Positions 46,701 to 55,892 of a stretch of DNA of 64,000 nt are shown in pieces. The notes beneath the pieces were generated by a model. That model saw nothing but the letters and a program-made list of their open reading frames with translations, was not told where the DNA came from and searched no databases. The stretch's first letter is position 1; the number at the start of each line of letters is the position of its first letter. Origin of the DNA: Oncomelania hupensis (Eukaryota > Mollusca > Gastropoda > Littorinimorpha > Pomatiopsidae); contig CM072512.1 of NCBI GenBank assembly GCA_036898135.1, positions 8,339,484 through 8,403,483 on the forward strand. Reading direction: 5' to 3'. A program made the position numbers and the translations under genes.

Positions 46701-47013
46701 TGGAGTGAGTGGTTCTTTTCATCATGCAGTGTATCTTGAACAAGAAAGACCTGGCAGGCCCCAAATCCTCTCCAGGCTGTTGGCCACAGCCGAAATCCTC
46801 GACTACAGTGTGGCTCGCCTTGTCCCCGAGTACGTGGTCGTTGAACCTGGCCGGTGACTTCTGTGTAGAAGACTTTCGGAATATAGAATACAGAATCTTT
46901 ATTGTCCCCACAAACATCTGCAAGGAAATTCTTAGTGCAGTGTCCATCTGCGTATAAAATCTGAAGCCAAATTACGCCCAGTGATGCCGTGCTGACATCA
47001 CCCCTGAACCTAT
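43710..47013 (-). mobile_element. RTE-like LINE copy D, nearly full length, decayed
   Basis: The left end is the complement of the terminal repeat (several CCTATC/TATCC units). The right end reaches the 5' leader (CATCACCCCTG, matching 6110-6120). It covers RT (FVDDIDVLAGEEQ; TTIGVVKDAYSLQ region frameshifted), connection (GKSAGVDNIPTELLQ) and endonuclease (46360-46700, GTWIVRTLTAEGNLE and ISEVRWKGHGE). Many indels and stops. A 98-bp foreign segment is inserted in the leader at 46879. Confidence 0.9.
46879..46976 (-). mobile_element. 98-bp retroposon tail nested in RTE copy D
   Basis: Relative to the leader in other copies (GAAGACTTTCGCCCAGTGATG), an extra 98 bp is present. On the minus strand it ends GACAATAAAGATTCTGTATT followed by CTATATTCC, a TATTC-type terminal repeat like that of many SINEs. 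Short, 5'-truncated; the boundary duplication is at most 2-4 bp by eye. Confidence 0.65.
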
Positions 47014-47060
47014 TTTTTACAAGGATGGACAGTGATTTGAATATACCAAAATTCAAATAC

Positions 47061-47177
47061 CCTATCTATCATATTCTATCCCATAACTCAAAGGTCGTTG
47101 GGGCACCACAGATGATCGTTTAACCAGCGTACTCTATCTTTCTCTGTCCTCAGCAACCCTGATGGTTTCGCTTAGTG
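47061..47177 (-). mobile_element. RTE-like LINE copy E, 3' terminal part
   Basis: Begins with CTATC/TATTC terminal-repeat units and CCATAACTCAAAGGTCG. It is cut at 47177 by the LTR retrotransposon; removing that element and one TAGTG joins it exactly to 52733 (GCTTAGTG then TCAAACCAGTCC). Confidence 0.9.
47173..47177. repeat. 5-bp TSD TAGTG (left) of the LTR retrotransposon
   Basis: TAGTG immediately before the LTR; the same five bases follow the other LTR at 52728-52732. A 5-bp duplication is usual for Ty3/gypsy integrases. Confidence 0.95.
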
Positions 47178-47811
47178 TGTTACACTCTGTTTGATGTTGG
47201 TGTTTTCTATCAGTATCTGATTCAGCCCCGATGCTTGAATTCCTGATAGTTGTGTAACTCAGATTCGTTTATTCACACAGCCCGTCCAAACAGCATACAA
47301 GTCACAAAGTCGACGTATAAAGTTTCCACTTTTATTCAGCACACATCAACAACTGCATACAATTCTTAATTCAACTCAACAACTTTCACAGCAACTTTCC
47401 AAATCACTATCAACAACTTTTCTCTCTCAACAGCGACTCGGCTCACGATTAAATAACCTCTCTCTTTTCTGGAACGATTTGGTACGTGGTAGAAATGACG
47501 CACTGCCACCAATCGAACTAAAGATCGTCATCACTGACTTACGTCATTCACATTTTCTCTACTTCCGGGAACATTCACGACCTTCGATGTCCATCCGGAA
47601 ATTTCTATCAAGAGTAAACACGCAGATCCAGAAGATTCTCAAATAATATCGACTAACGCAAATTATCAACGTTATACAAAGCCTCTCCTAATAACAATGC
47701 AAACTCAAATCAAAGGTAAATAAACACCATTATTGAATACTTTGCAAATCGAAACGATTAGATCTATCGTACCCGCTTCAGCCATACTATCATTCGCGTT
47801 TCAACGTAACA
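47178..47811 (-). repeat. 3' LTR (634 bp)
   Basis: Bounded by TGTTAC and GTAACA. On the element's sense strand it includes GCTGAATAAAAGTGG and GTGTGAATAAACG, two AATAAA polyadenylation signals in the likely R region. Confidence 0.95.
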
Positions 47812-47826
47812 TAACCCCCCACTCAA
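47812..47826 (-). promoter_or_regulatory. Polypurine tract
   Basis: The sense strand reads GAGTGGGGGGTTA directly before the 3' LTR, the primer site for plus-strand DNA synthesis. Confidence 0.7.
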
Positions 47827-48066
47827 GAAGAAATTTACCTAATTTCTTTCAACAACGTTGAAACGTAATGCACAAACAAAGTACAGAATTAAAACTTACT
47901 TCAGTCTGTCCGAACACTGTCAATGTTCTCGGTTCATTCACACAGATTCAAAGTTTCTCATCTGCAAGTCTTTCTGGATACTGTCAATGTTCACAGATCA
48001 TTTACCCAGTCAACGTTTTTCATTTTCAAATCTGTCATTACCAATATTCTTAGTTCGTCCACACAG

Positions 48067-51000
48067 TCAATGTTCTTTCGTTCGCAAGGAGACGACGCCC
48101 TCGTCAGTTGCGGTCGTCATCGGCCCAGGGTCAAAGACGATGATCACGTGGGTTTTCCTGGAGTCAATGCGTCCTCCGTTGTCTCCTTCTTCCGTCGGAT
48201 GTCCGTCGCAGTCGACGTTGTCATCTCCCAGAATGCATTCGCTGGGTCTCACGGTCAGGTTGGCTTCTGCGGGACGGTGGAACAGCTCCCTCATGGTCTG
48301 CAGATGCTCCTTCCAGGTCTGGGTGTGGACTTCATGATCGACCAAAGTCGTAGAGCCTGGGACATCACTGAAGCTATGGGGAAATTCGCCCATAAGGTCT
48401 TTGAGCTCCAACTTTTGACCTTCCGTCAAGCCTGGTCCTAGCTTAACATCATCGATGCCTTCTTTGCTGTGGAAGTCTCCCAGTTCCAACAGTTCTTCGC
48501 TGTCAAAGCTGTCGTCGGTCACAGCTGCTGTGGCTGCGTGCACAGTCTGTGATGGCCTTTCCACGTACAGCTTAAGGAGGTTGGCGTGGTATATTTTGGA
48601 ATGCTGGCCGACCTTCACCTTGTAGTCGTTGATTCCCACCACGGTCTCCACTTCGTACGGGCCTTTCCACTGCATCAGCAACTTATTGTGATCAGTAGGT
48701 AGCAGCTCCAGCACTTTGTTGCCAGGTTTGAACTTCCTGTTCACAGCCCTACGGTCATAGTAGTGCTTTCCACAGTCCTGGGACTTCTTCAGGTTTTCTC
48801 TGGCTATCTCGAGAGTCTGCTCCAGCTTCCCCCGTAGCTCAAACACGTACTGGTAGCTGTTCTTCACCTCTGGGGTGTCTACTTCTTTCGTCCACAGTTC
48901 TTTTAGGATGTGCATCGGCCCTCGGATGGTTCTTCCGTATAGCAGCTCGAACGGAGAAAAGCCGGTGGACTCCTGCGGCACTTCTCTGTAGGCGAACAGT
49001 AAGGCGTTGATGTAGCGATGCCATTGTCTGGGCTGCTCGCTGCACAGTTTCTTCAGGGTGGACTTCAGCGTAGCATTGAACTTTTCGACAAGCCCGTTGC
49101 ACATCGGATGGTAGGGTGTCGTAGTCAAATGCCGGATGCTCAGCAGTCTGTTGACCTCCTTCATGCAGTCAGAGACGAACTGCGTCCCGAGGTCTGTCAG
49201 AATTTCTTCAGGCACTCCAAGTCTACTGAACATGTCCACTAGTGCCTCTGCTACAGTTTCAGTGTCAATCTTCTTCAGTGGCACTGCTTCTGGGTACCGA
49301 GTCGCATAGTCCACTAAAGTCAGTACCCACCGATGACCTTCTTCACTCGGAGGTCTTATTTCGCCGATTAAGTCTAAGGCCACCCTCTTGAAAGGTCGGT
49401 CGATCAGAGGCATCCTCTGCATAGGCACTTTCGGGACCCTTCCTCGAGGTATGGTCTTCTGGCAAATGTCACATGATCGGCAGAAACGGCTGACGTCCGC
49501 ATGAAGCCCTGGCCAGTAGAACACCGCTTGGATTCTATCCGACGTCTTCTTGATACCCAGATGACCCCCCATGATTGAGTCATGCGCTACTTCCATCACC
49601 TGGCGCCTTAGGGGTAATGGTACCAGTACTTGACGTAGTGGTTTCCCTCCGTTGACCCTCGGGTGCTGGAAGATTCGATACAGGATCTTGGCCTTCACCT
49701 CAAAATAGACCGTACCACTGCCTTTGGTCACATGGTCTTGGCGGTTCCTGTACTTGTTTAAAGTGCTATCAGCTTCCTGGAGCTGGATCAGCTTATCTCT
49801 GTCCACGATGGCAGCTTTGGAGTTGTCGGCGACTTTCAGTGGCGTAGACGTCTTGTCTCTCTTGGCCTGGGCCCTGGTAGTAACAGCACCGACGATCTCT
49901 GGTCGGCAGGGCTGAGCCGGAGTAACCACATTGTCCCGTAGCAGCTCTGTAAGGTCTCCATCGGGAAACGGCAATGGATCCTCCTCCACAACTTCGACGT
50001 GTTGAGTTGAGGCAGGACTCCACTCTGGGTCGGGGTCGTCGGGTCGCCTCGCGCCGTCGATATTCCCGATCATCAAATCGTACAGCGGCTTCTTCAGGCA
50101 AACCGCTTCGACTTCGCCTATGTAGAAAGGGGTGTTGACATGAATCTTCGCAACTGGCGCTCTCACACATTTGCTGTCGGCCATGAGTGTCCATTTTGAA
50201 TCGCCAGTGAACTGTTCTTTAGCGATTAGATCTTCTCTGACGATGACCCCACTACAGCCAGAGTCTCTTAAGACAGTCACTTCATGATTTCCGACGCGTC
50301 CCTTTGAAACAGGCATGTTCTGGACGGTCACAGCTGCGCTGGCGACGACGGGGATGGATTTTCCGTTGGCAAGGAGAAGTTGGCCATCGGTCATGCACCC
50401 TTGCACGTCCGCAGGAGTAGCTGTGCGCTTGGTCTCACTCGGAAGAATGACGCTCCCGCCGCACACCTGATGGTCAGATCTACTGGTTTGCCGTTGATTG
50501 GAGAACCGCCTCTGCCGGTTGCCCGCCGCTGCGTTGTCCGTACTGCTCCGCTGTCCGCTACTTTTGTTTTGAGGACAATTAGCCGCCCTGTGGTCTGTAG
50601 CGTTGCAGGTGAAACAGCCTCTTGAATGCCCTTCCCTGGGAGGAGGCGTGGAGTCAGTGTGTCTCTGGCTCGTCTGGCTCCCCTGGATATGGTTCCCATG
50701 TCTTGCCGTCTTCTGAAAGTGTTTCGTCGCGCTGGGTGGCCCCAACGTTTTCTCATGAGCGATGAGATATCTTTCAGCAGCATCAGCAACGTCTTTTAGC
50801 GTCTGCAACTTTTGTATTTCCAAGTGGATCGCGAGGTCCTTAGGGCAGGCGTTGAGTAATTGTTCCCTCACGATCAGCTCATGGAGACTCTCGTAAGTCT
50901 TCCCTTTGCCTGATAATTCCACCCACTTGTGTAGATATGATGACAGGCGCTCCACAAATTGCTTTGGTGTCTCGTCTGACAAAGGCCGGCATTCACGAAA

Positions 51001-51531
51001 GCGTTGACGGTAGCCCTTTTCTGTAAAGTTGTAGCACTGCAATAGGGCCGCTTTCAAAACGTCGTAGTCTTTGGCGTCATTGTCCGACAATCTACTGTAG
51101 ACATCGAGCGCCTTCCCCGTCAGTAGTGCGCTGAGTATGATCGCCCAGTCTTGACGTTGCCATTTAGCGCTTTCGGCGAACCTTTCAAACCTCGCTAGAT
51201 AGCTGTCGATCTGGTCCTTTTCGTCGACGAATGCTGGCAATTTTGGAGCTTTGAAGTCGCTGATAACATGTGGCGCGTGCTGCTGTTGTTGGATGCGCGC
51301 CATCTCTAACTGGAACTGACGCTCAGCTTCCCTTTCTTCACGCCTGCGTTCCTCTTCTCTTTCTTCACGCTGCCGCTGCTCTTCTCTTTCTTCTCGGCGA
51401 CGTTGTTCTTCTACTTCTCGACGCTTCTCTTCCAATTCTCTTTCTCGTATTCTCTCCTGAGACTTGACGTACTCCGTCAGCTGCTTGCCTTTTAGATTCA
51501 GTTCAACCCCTTTCTGCCAGAAGTCAGCCAT
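48067..51531 (-). CDS. gag-protease-integrase polyprotein with residual RT ends
   Basis: 1,154 codons from ATG 51531. Residues 20-75 form a Glu/Arg-rich coiled coil; 90-260 a Ty3-type gag capsid region (FVDEKDQIDSYLARFERFA); C306-x2-C309-x4-H314-x4-C319 is a zinc knuckle; D423-S-G is the protease active site. Integrase: H650, H657, C687, C690 zinc finger; D720, D780 and E816 (35 residues between the last two); GPY at 957-959. It then reads LTEGQKLELKDLMGEF and DVPG, the usual lead-in to RT, and jumps at residue 1070 (about 48321) to TWKEHLQTMREL, which normally lies just after the RT YxDD box. The intervening RT core is missing, and past residue 1111 the sequence no longer resembles RT or RNase H. 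Confidence 0.93.
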   Translation of the reverse strand: MADFWQKGVELNLKGKQLTEYVKSQERIRERELEEKRREVEEQRRREEREEQRQREEREEERRREEREAERQFQLEMARIQQQQHAPHVISDFKAPKLPAFVDEKDQIDSYLARFERFAESAKWQRQDWAIILSALLTGKALDVYSRLSDNDAKDYDVLKAALLQCYNFTEKGYRQRFRECRPLSDETPKQFVERLSSYLHKWVELSGKGKTYESLHELIVREQLLNACPKDLAIHLEIQKLQTLKDVADAAERYLIAHEKTLGPPSATKHFQKTARHGNHIQGSQTSQRHTDSTPPPREGHSRGCFTCNATDHRAANCPQNKSSGQRSSTDNAAAGNRQRRFSNQRQTSRSDHQVCGGSVILPSETKRTATPADVQGCMTDGQLLLANGKSIPVVASAAVTVQNMPVSKGRVGNHEVTVLRDSGCSGVIVREDLIAKEQFTGDSKWTLMADSKCVRAPVAKIHVNTPFYIGEVEAVCLKKPLYDLMIGNIDGARRPDDPDPEWSPASTQHVEVVEEDPLPFPDGDLTELLRDNVVTPAQPCRPEIVGAVTTRAQAKRDKTSTPLKVADNSKAAIVDRDKLIQLQEADSTLNKYRNRQDHVTKGSGTVYFEVKAKILYRIFQHPRVNGGKPLRQVLVPLPLRRQVMEVAHDSIMGGHLGIKKTSDRIQAVFYWPGLHADVSRFCRSCDICQKTIPRGRVPKVPMQRMPLIDRPFKRVALDLIGEIRPPSEEGHRWVLTLVDYATRYPEAVPLKKIDTETVAEALVDMFSRLGVPEEILTDLGTQFVSDCMKEVNRLLSIRHLTTTPYHPMCNGLVEKFNATLKSTLKKLCSEQPRQWHRYINALLFAYREVPQESTGFSPFELLYGRTIRGPMHILKELWTKEVDTPEVKNSYQYVFELRGKLEQTLEIARENLKKSQDCGKHYYDRRAVNRKFKPGNKVLELLPTDHNKLLMQWKGPYEVETVVGINDYKVKVGQHSKIYHANLLKLYVERPSQTVHAATAAVTDDSFDSEELLELGDFHSKEGIDDVKLGPGLTEGQKLELKDLMGEFPHSFSDVPGSTTLVDHEVHTQTWKEHLQTMRELFHRPAEANLTVRPSECILGDDNVDCDGHPTEEGDNGGRIDSRKTHVIIVFDPGPMTTATDEGVVSLRTKEH

Positions 51532-52072
51532 CTTGATGCTTCTGGAAAGTTCTTTTCAAGAAAGTTCTTTTCTGGAAGGTTCTTCTTCTAGAAAGTTCTT
51601 GACTGTAGAGTTCTTTTTTTCTGGAAAGTTCTTGACTGTGCTGTACCTTTCTAGACTGTTCTAGAACAGCACGCTTTCTGCAGTAGCGCTGATGCTTGTC
51701 ACTAGTCGCCTTCGCTGACGCAGGCCCCGCTGTCCTCGTCGTATGCGACGCTGCACCACGCTGGTGTTGATGTATACGCTCCTGTGCTGAAGTAGACGCG
51801 ACGTCCGCTCGCCGCTCTCTGTAACACTGGCGATGTAGCTCCGAGACTGTCCCTCGACGTAGTCTTACGGCAGCTACGTAGTCCCGATCTGTTGTTCGCT
51901 CACGAAGCAACTCTTCAGCGACTACACGCCCTTGCAGTCAACCCGAACCTATCGGTGATGTAGTCCCAGTATGTTGGCCCCTCTCGACGCAACTCGTTGG
52001 CGGCTACCCTCGATGACTGCCTCTCGTAACGTTGACTCGCTTGTAGCAGTTGAACCCTTGGCTATGGCGTGA

Positions 52073-52090
52073 ATCGCGGCTTGACCCCCA
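52073..52090 (-). promoter_or_regulatory. Primer-binding site
   Basis: Three bases after the 5' LTR the sense strand reads TGGGGGTCAAGCCGCGAT, a TGG-led stretch that could pair with the CCA end of a tRNA. The tRNA is not identified. Confidence 0.6.
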
Positions 52091-52093
52091 AAA

Positions 52094-52727
52094 TGTTACA
52101 CTCTGTTTGATGTTGGTGTTTTCTATCAGTATCTGATTCAGCCCCGATGCTTGAATTCCTGATAGTTGTGTAACTCAGATTCGTTTATTCACACAGCCCG
52201 TCCAAACAGCATACAAGTCACAAAGTCGACGTATAAAGTTTCCACTTTTATTCAGCACACATCAACAACTGCATACAATTCTTAATTCAACTCAACAACT
52301 TTCACAGCAACTTTCCAAATCACTATCAACAACTTTTCTCTCTCAACAGCGACTCGGCTCACGATTAAATAACCTCTCTCTTTTCTGGAACGATTTGGTA
52401 CGTGGTAGAAATGACGCACTGCCACCAATCGAACTAAAGATCGTCATCACTGACTTACGTCATTCACATTTTCTCTACTTCCGGGAACATTCACGACCTT
52501 CGATGTCCATCCGGAAATTTCTATCAAGAGTAAACACGCAGATCCAGAAGATTCTCAAATAATATCGACTAACGCAAATTATCAACGTTATACAAAGCCT
52601 CTCCTAATAACAATGCAAACTCAAATCAAAGGTAAATAAACACCATTATTGAATACTTTGCAAATCGAAACGATTAGATCTATCGTACACGCTTCAGCCA
52701 TACTATCATTCGCGTTTCAACGTAACA
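52094..52727 (-). repeat. 5' LTR (634 bp)
   Basis: Same length and ends as the 3' LTR. On the sense strand, GGTTATTTAATCGTGAG could serve as a TATA-like promoter element about 90 bp before the first AATAAA. Confidence 0.95.
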
Positions 52728-52732
52728 TAGTG
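52728..52732. repeat. 5-bp TSD TAGTG (right)
   Basis: Matches 47173-47177. Confidence 0.95.
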
Positions 52733-53714
52733 TCAAACCAGTCCATTCTCGAATGTTGTCCTCCCACCTCTTTTTCGGTTTCCCTCTTTTTCTACCTTCT
52801 TGCACTGTGCCTTGCAAGATGGTCTTTGCAAGACCTGGTGATCTGGTGACGTGGCCATACCAACAGAGTTTCCGTTTTTTCACCACTGTGAGCGGGTCAT
52901 CGTGTTGTCCAATGGCTTGTGTGATGGTCTGTCGGACTTCGTCGTTGGTGATGTGCTGGGTATAGGAAATGCCCAGAAGTCTTCTGTAGCACCTCGTCTC
53001 CATGCTTTGTATTCTTCGTTGGAGATCTGCTGTGAGGGTCAATTTTTCGCAAGCGTATAGGAAGATGGAGATGACAAGGGAGCGCAGCAGTCTTACCTTG
53101 GAATTTAGGCTGATGGTCCTGTCTTTCCAAATGGGCTTCAACCTTGTCAGGGCCGCAGTTGTTTGTGCGATCCTGGAGAGGACTTCCTGTCGGGACCCAT
53201 TGTCTGATACATTGGCTACTAAATATTTGAAGTTATGCACTGTGTTGAGGTATTGGCATTGGGCGTTGATGTCCGTGTTGATGCCGTTGGTGTTGTTGGT
53301 AATCATTTTGGTCTTCTCTGCAAGTATTTCCAATCCATAGGCTCTGGAGGCGGTGTCAAGCCTCTGTACCAGCTGTTCAAGTTCTTGTTTCTCTACAGCC
53401 AATCCATCAATTTCATCCGCAAAACGAAGGATGGAGATTGCTCTACCCCTTATGCTGACTGTGCCTTCGTGATCTGCAAGTGCTTCTGACATGATGCGCT
53501 CTAGGAAGATGTTGAAGAGTGTTGGAGAGAGTAGCCATCCCTGACGCACACCTATTGTTGTTCTGAACCAATTTCTGATGGCGCTGTTGTAGAGGACTGC
53601 ACTGGTAGCCTTGTCATACAGGCTGTTGATGACTTCAATAATTTTAGGGCTGATGTTGTACACTCTCATGCCTGCCCACCGAGCTGCATGCCGACTCGGT
53701 CAAACGCCTTTTTG
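52733..53714 (-). mobile_element. RTE-like LINE copy E, main part
   Basis: Continues copy E after the LTR element. One 329-codon frame (52680-53669) holds IGVRQGWLLSPTLFNIF, LRFADEIDGLAVEKQEL (FADD changed to FADE) and the basic C-terminus. It is 5'-truncated in KKAFDRVGMQL (about 53712), where a plus-oriented copy of the family's 5' end abuts. Confidence 0.9.
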
Positions 53715-53990
53715 TGCCCTGTGGGTTCGGGCACTGAATAGACCCAACGTTTCTCGGCATGTCGTAAGAGGCGACTAACAGGGGTGATGTCAGCAATGCA
53801 TCACTGGGCGAAAGGCTTCTACACAGACGTCACCGGCCAAGACGGAGTAACCTCATGTTACTACAGATTCAACGACCACGTGCTCGGGGCCAAGATGAGC
53901 CACACTGTATTCGTGGATATCAGTTGTTGCCTACAGCCCGGAGAGGATTGGGCCCTGCCAGGACTTTCTTGCCCAAGACAGACTGCATAG
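53715..53990 (+). mobile_element. RTE-like 5' leader, plus-oriented, abutting copy E
   Basis: TGCCCTGTGGGTTCGGGC through CAAGACAGACTGCATAG, matching 6040-6316. It begins exactly at the family's 5' end and stops near the leader/ORF boundary. Head-to-head with copy E, it could be the inverted part of a twin-primed insertion that lost about 2 kb, or a separate event. Confidence 0.85.
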
Positions 53991-53994
53991 AGAG

Positions 53995-55892
53995 GAGGGG
54001 GGCATATGGGAGTCACAACGACGCGACAACGCATCGTGCTTAGGTATTGCGAGTCCTGCGTGCACTGCCAAAAGGAAATACCTAAGGGGCGGGTGCCGAA
54101 AGTTCCTGTGCAGAAACTTCGTGGTGGAAGAGCCATTTCAGAGGGTAGCGATAGACTTGGTGGGACCCATTTCTCCAGCCTAGTGATTGTAGTTTACGCT
54201 ACAAGGAAACCAGGAGGCTATTCCATTGAAGGGGATCGAGAAAGAAAGCATTGCGGGAGGTGTAGTCACGGGTGGGTATCCCGAAAGAGGTCCTTACTGA
54301 TCAGCGCACTCAATGCATGGAGGTCAATCGGTTACTGTTCATTGTGGGAAAATCGATATCGCCTTATCGCTCACAGTGTAACGGGCTGGTGGAATGATTT
54401 AGTGGCACTCTGGTTTCCATGTTGAAGAAACTGACGACAGAGTGACCGCGTTGTTGGCACGCGGTACCTATCCGCGCTGCTTTTTGTGTATCGCTAAGGG
54501 CCACAGGAGTCGACGGGATTTTCACAGTTCGAGCTTCTGTGTGGGAAGACCGTTAGACAGCCGATGTCTGTTCTTCGCGATCTGTGGACTAACGTACAGT
54601 TAGGGGAAGAGATCAAAGATGCCAGTCGGTATGTCGTTGATCTGAAGAACAAGATAAAAGAGACGTGTAAGTTAGTGCAACAGATCATCGAAGGTGCGAC
54701 CAAACGTTAGAAACGGCACTTTGACCGAAAGACCAAGCCGAGATCCTTCAAGCCTGGCGATAAGGAATTGTTGTTGCTTCCAGTCAAGCACAACAAACTA
54801 CAAATGGCATTGCAGCGTCCTTTTGAATTGCTGGAACTGGTATGGGGGTGTGACTACAGGATACGCGCAGCTTCCAAAAGCAAACTGTACCACGAGAACC
54901 TACTCAAGAAGTTTCAAGAGTTCACGAGAGAGTGACTATCTATACGGTGGTAGTAGAAGAAGGGGGTGAGGGGGAAATGTAAGTTGCTAGGGGATGTCCC
55001 TACGGTTCCACTGGTAGCATCCGGAGGTCCGGAGGACGTGCACCTCGATCCATCCGAGATGTCCTGAAATACATCAGAAGTGAGGGATATTGCTAGGGAG
55101 TTCAGCGACGTCTTGACAGACTTTACCTTACTCACTACTTTGGACACGTGTAGTATCCGGCTGCCCGGACGACACACCATTAAGGACGAAACAGTACCCA
55201 CTACCTCACGCTCAACTAGAAGTAGAGACTGTGTAAGATATGGGAGTCATCGAATGTACGAATTCTCTTTACAGTTTACTAATTGTACTAGTCAAAAAGA
55301 AAGAAGGGACTATCCGATTCTGGGTAGAATTCCGGAAGCTAAATCAAATGGTCATTTTTAACGCAGAGCCGATGCCAGCCATTGCGTACTCGTTTTTCAT
55401 TGTTGGCGAAGGCCAGGTACTTGAATAAGCTGAATTTAGTTAAAGGATATTGGCAGGTCCCCATGAGTCACGGGGACCAAGAGAAAACATATTTCACTAC
55501 ACTTGCACGACAGGCGAGCTATGCCATTCGGGCTCAAAACGGCCGGGAGCATCTTTTCGAGGATGATTCGCAAGTTGCTAGAACCTTTGTGTTTGCCAGA
55601 CGTTAGCAACTTCATGGGCATATCATGGTAGCTACTGACACAAAATGTCTGATTTTTCTTTTTTTTAATTTGATTTTTTACACTTTGTTGTCCCTTTTTA
55701 TCGGAAAACTCTGGGCCGCCTGTCCTGGGGAAGGCGTAGACGCAGCCTGTGGCGCTCCCAAACTGGCCGAGTTGCTCTGTAGACTAAGGGAAGTTCAGTT
55801 AGCAGCTAGACAAAAGAAGTGCTATTTGAGTTTCCAACAGCTGGAACATCGGGGTCACACTGTGGGGAATGGACAGAGATACTGGTACGTCC
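53995..55892 (+). mobile_element. Decayed Ty3/gypsy pol, second lineage, integrase before RT
   Basis: In shifting frames: HMGVTTTRQRI and CESCVHCQKE (integrase zinc finger, 54005-54080), VYATRKPG (54190), integrase core pieces, then RPFELLELVWGCDYRI and KLYHENLLKKF (GPY/F module, 54818-54920), REFSDVLTD (55095), GVIECTNSLYS and VLVKKKEGTIRF (RT, 55241-55310), LNLVKGYWQVPM (55434-55470), and REVQLAARQKKCYL (RT thumb, 55788-55830). The chain is cut by a hAT-like insertion and resumes at 57463. Wording differs from the 47-52 kb family, so it is a separate lineage with the same gene order. The YxDD box is lost. Confidence 0.8.

Larger units (their letters stand above)
47178..52727 (-). mobile_element. 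Ty3/gypsy (Gmr1-like) LTR retrotransposon, young, RT-deleted
   Basis: 5,550 bp, with 634-bp LTRs that appear to differ at one base (47772 C against 52689 A), TGTTAC...GTAACA ends, TAGTG TSD, PBS, PPT and one open frame for gag, protease and integrase followed by RT remnants. The near identity of the LTRs means insertion was recent. Most RT and all RNase H are deleted, so it must have been mobilised by enzymes from another copy, or the deletion came after insertion. It sits in the minus orientation within RTE copy E. Confidence 0.97.

Noticed and set aside
47858..48441. Plus-strand frames of 159 and 172 codons
   Set aside because: They are antisense shadows of the gag-pol frame and its 3' region.
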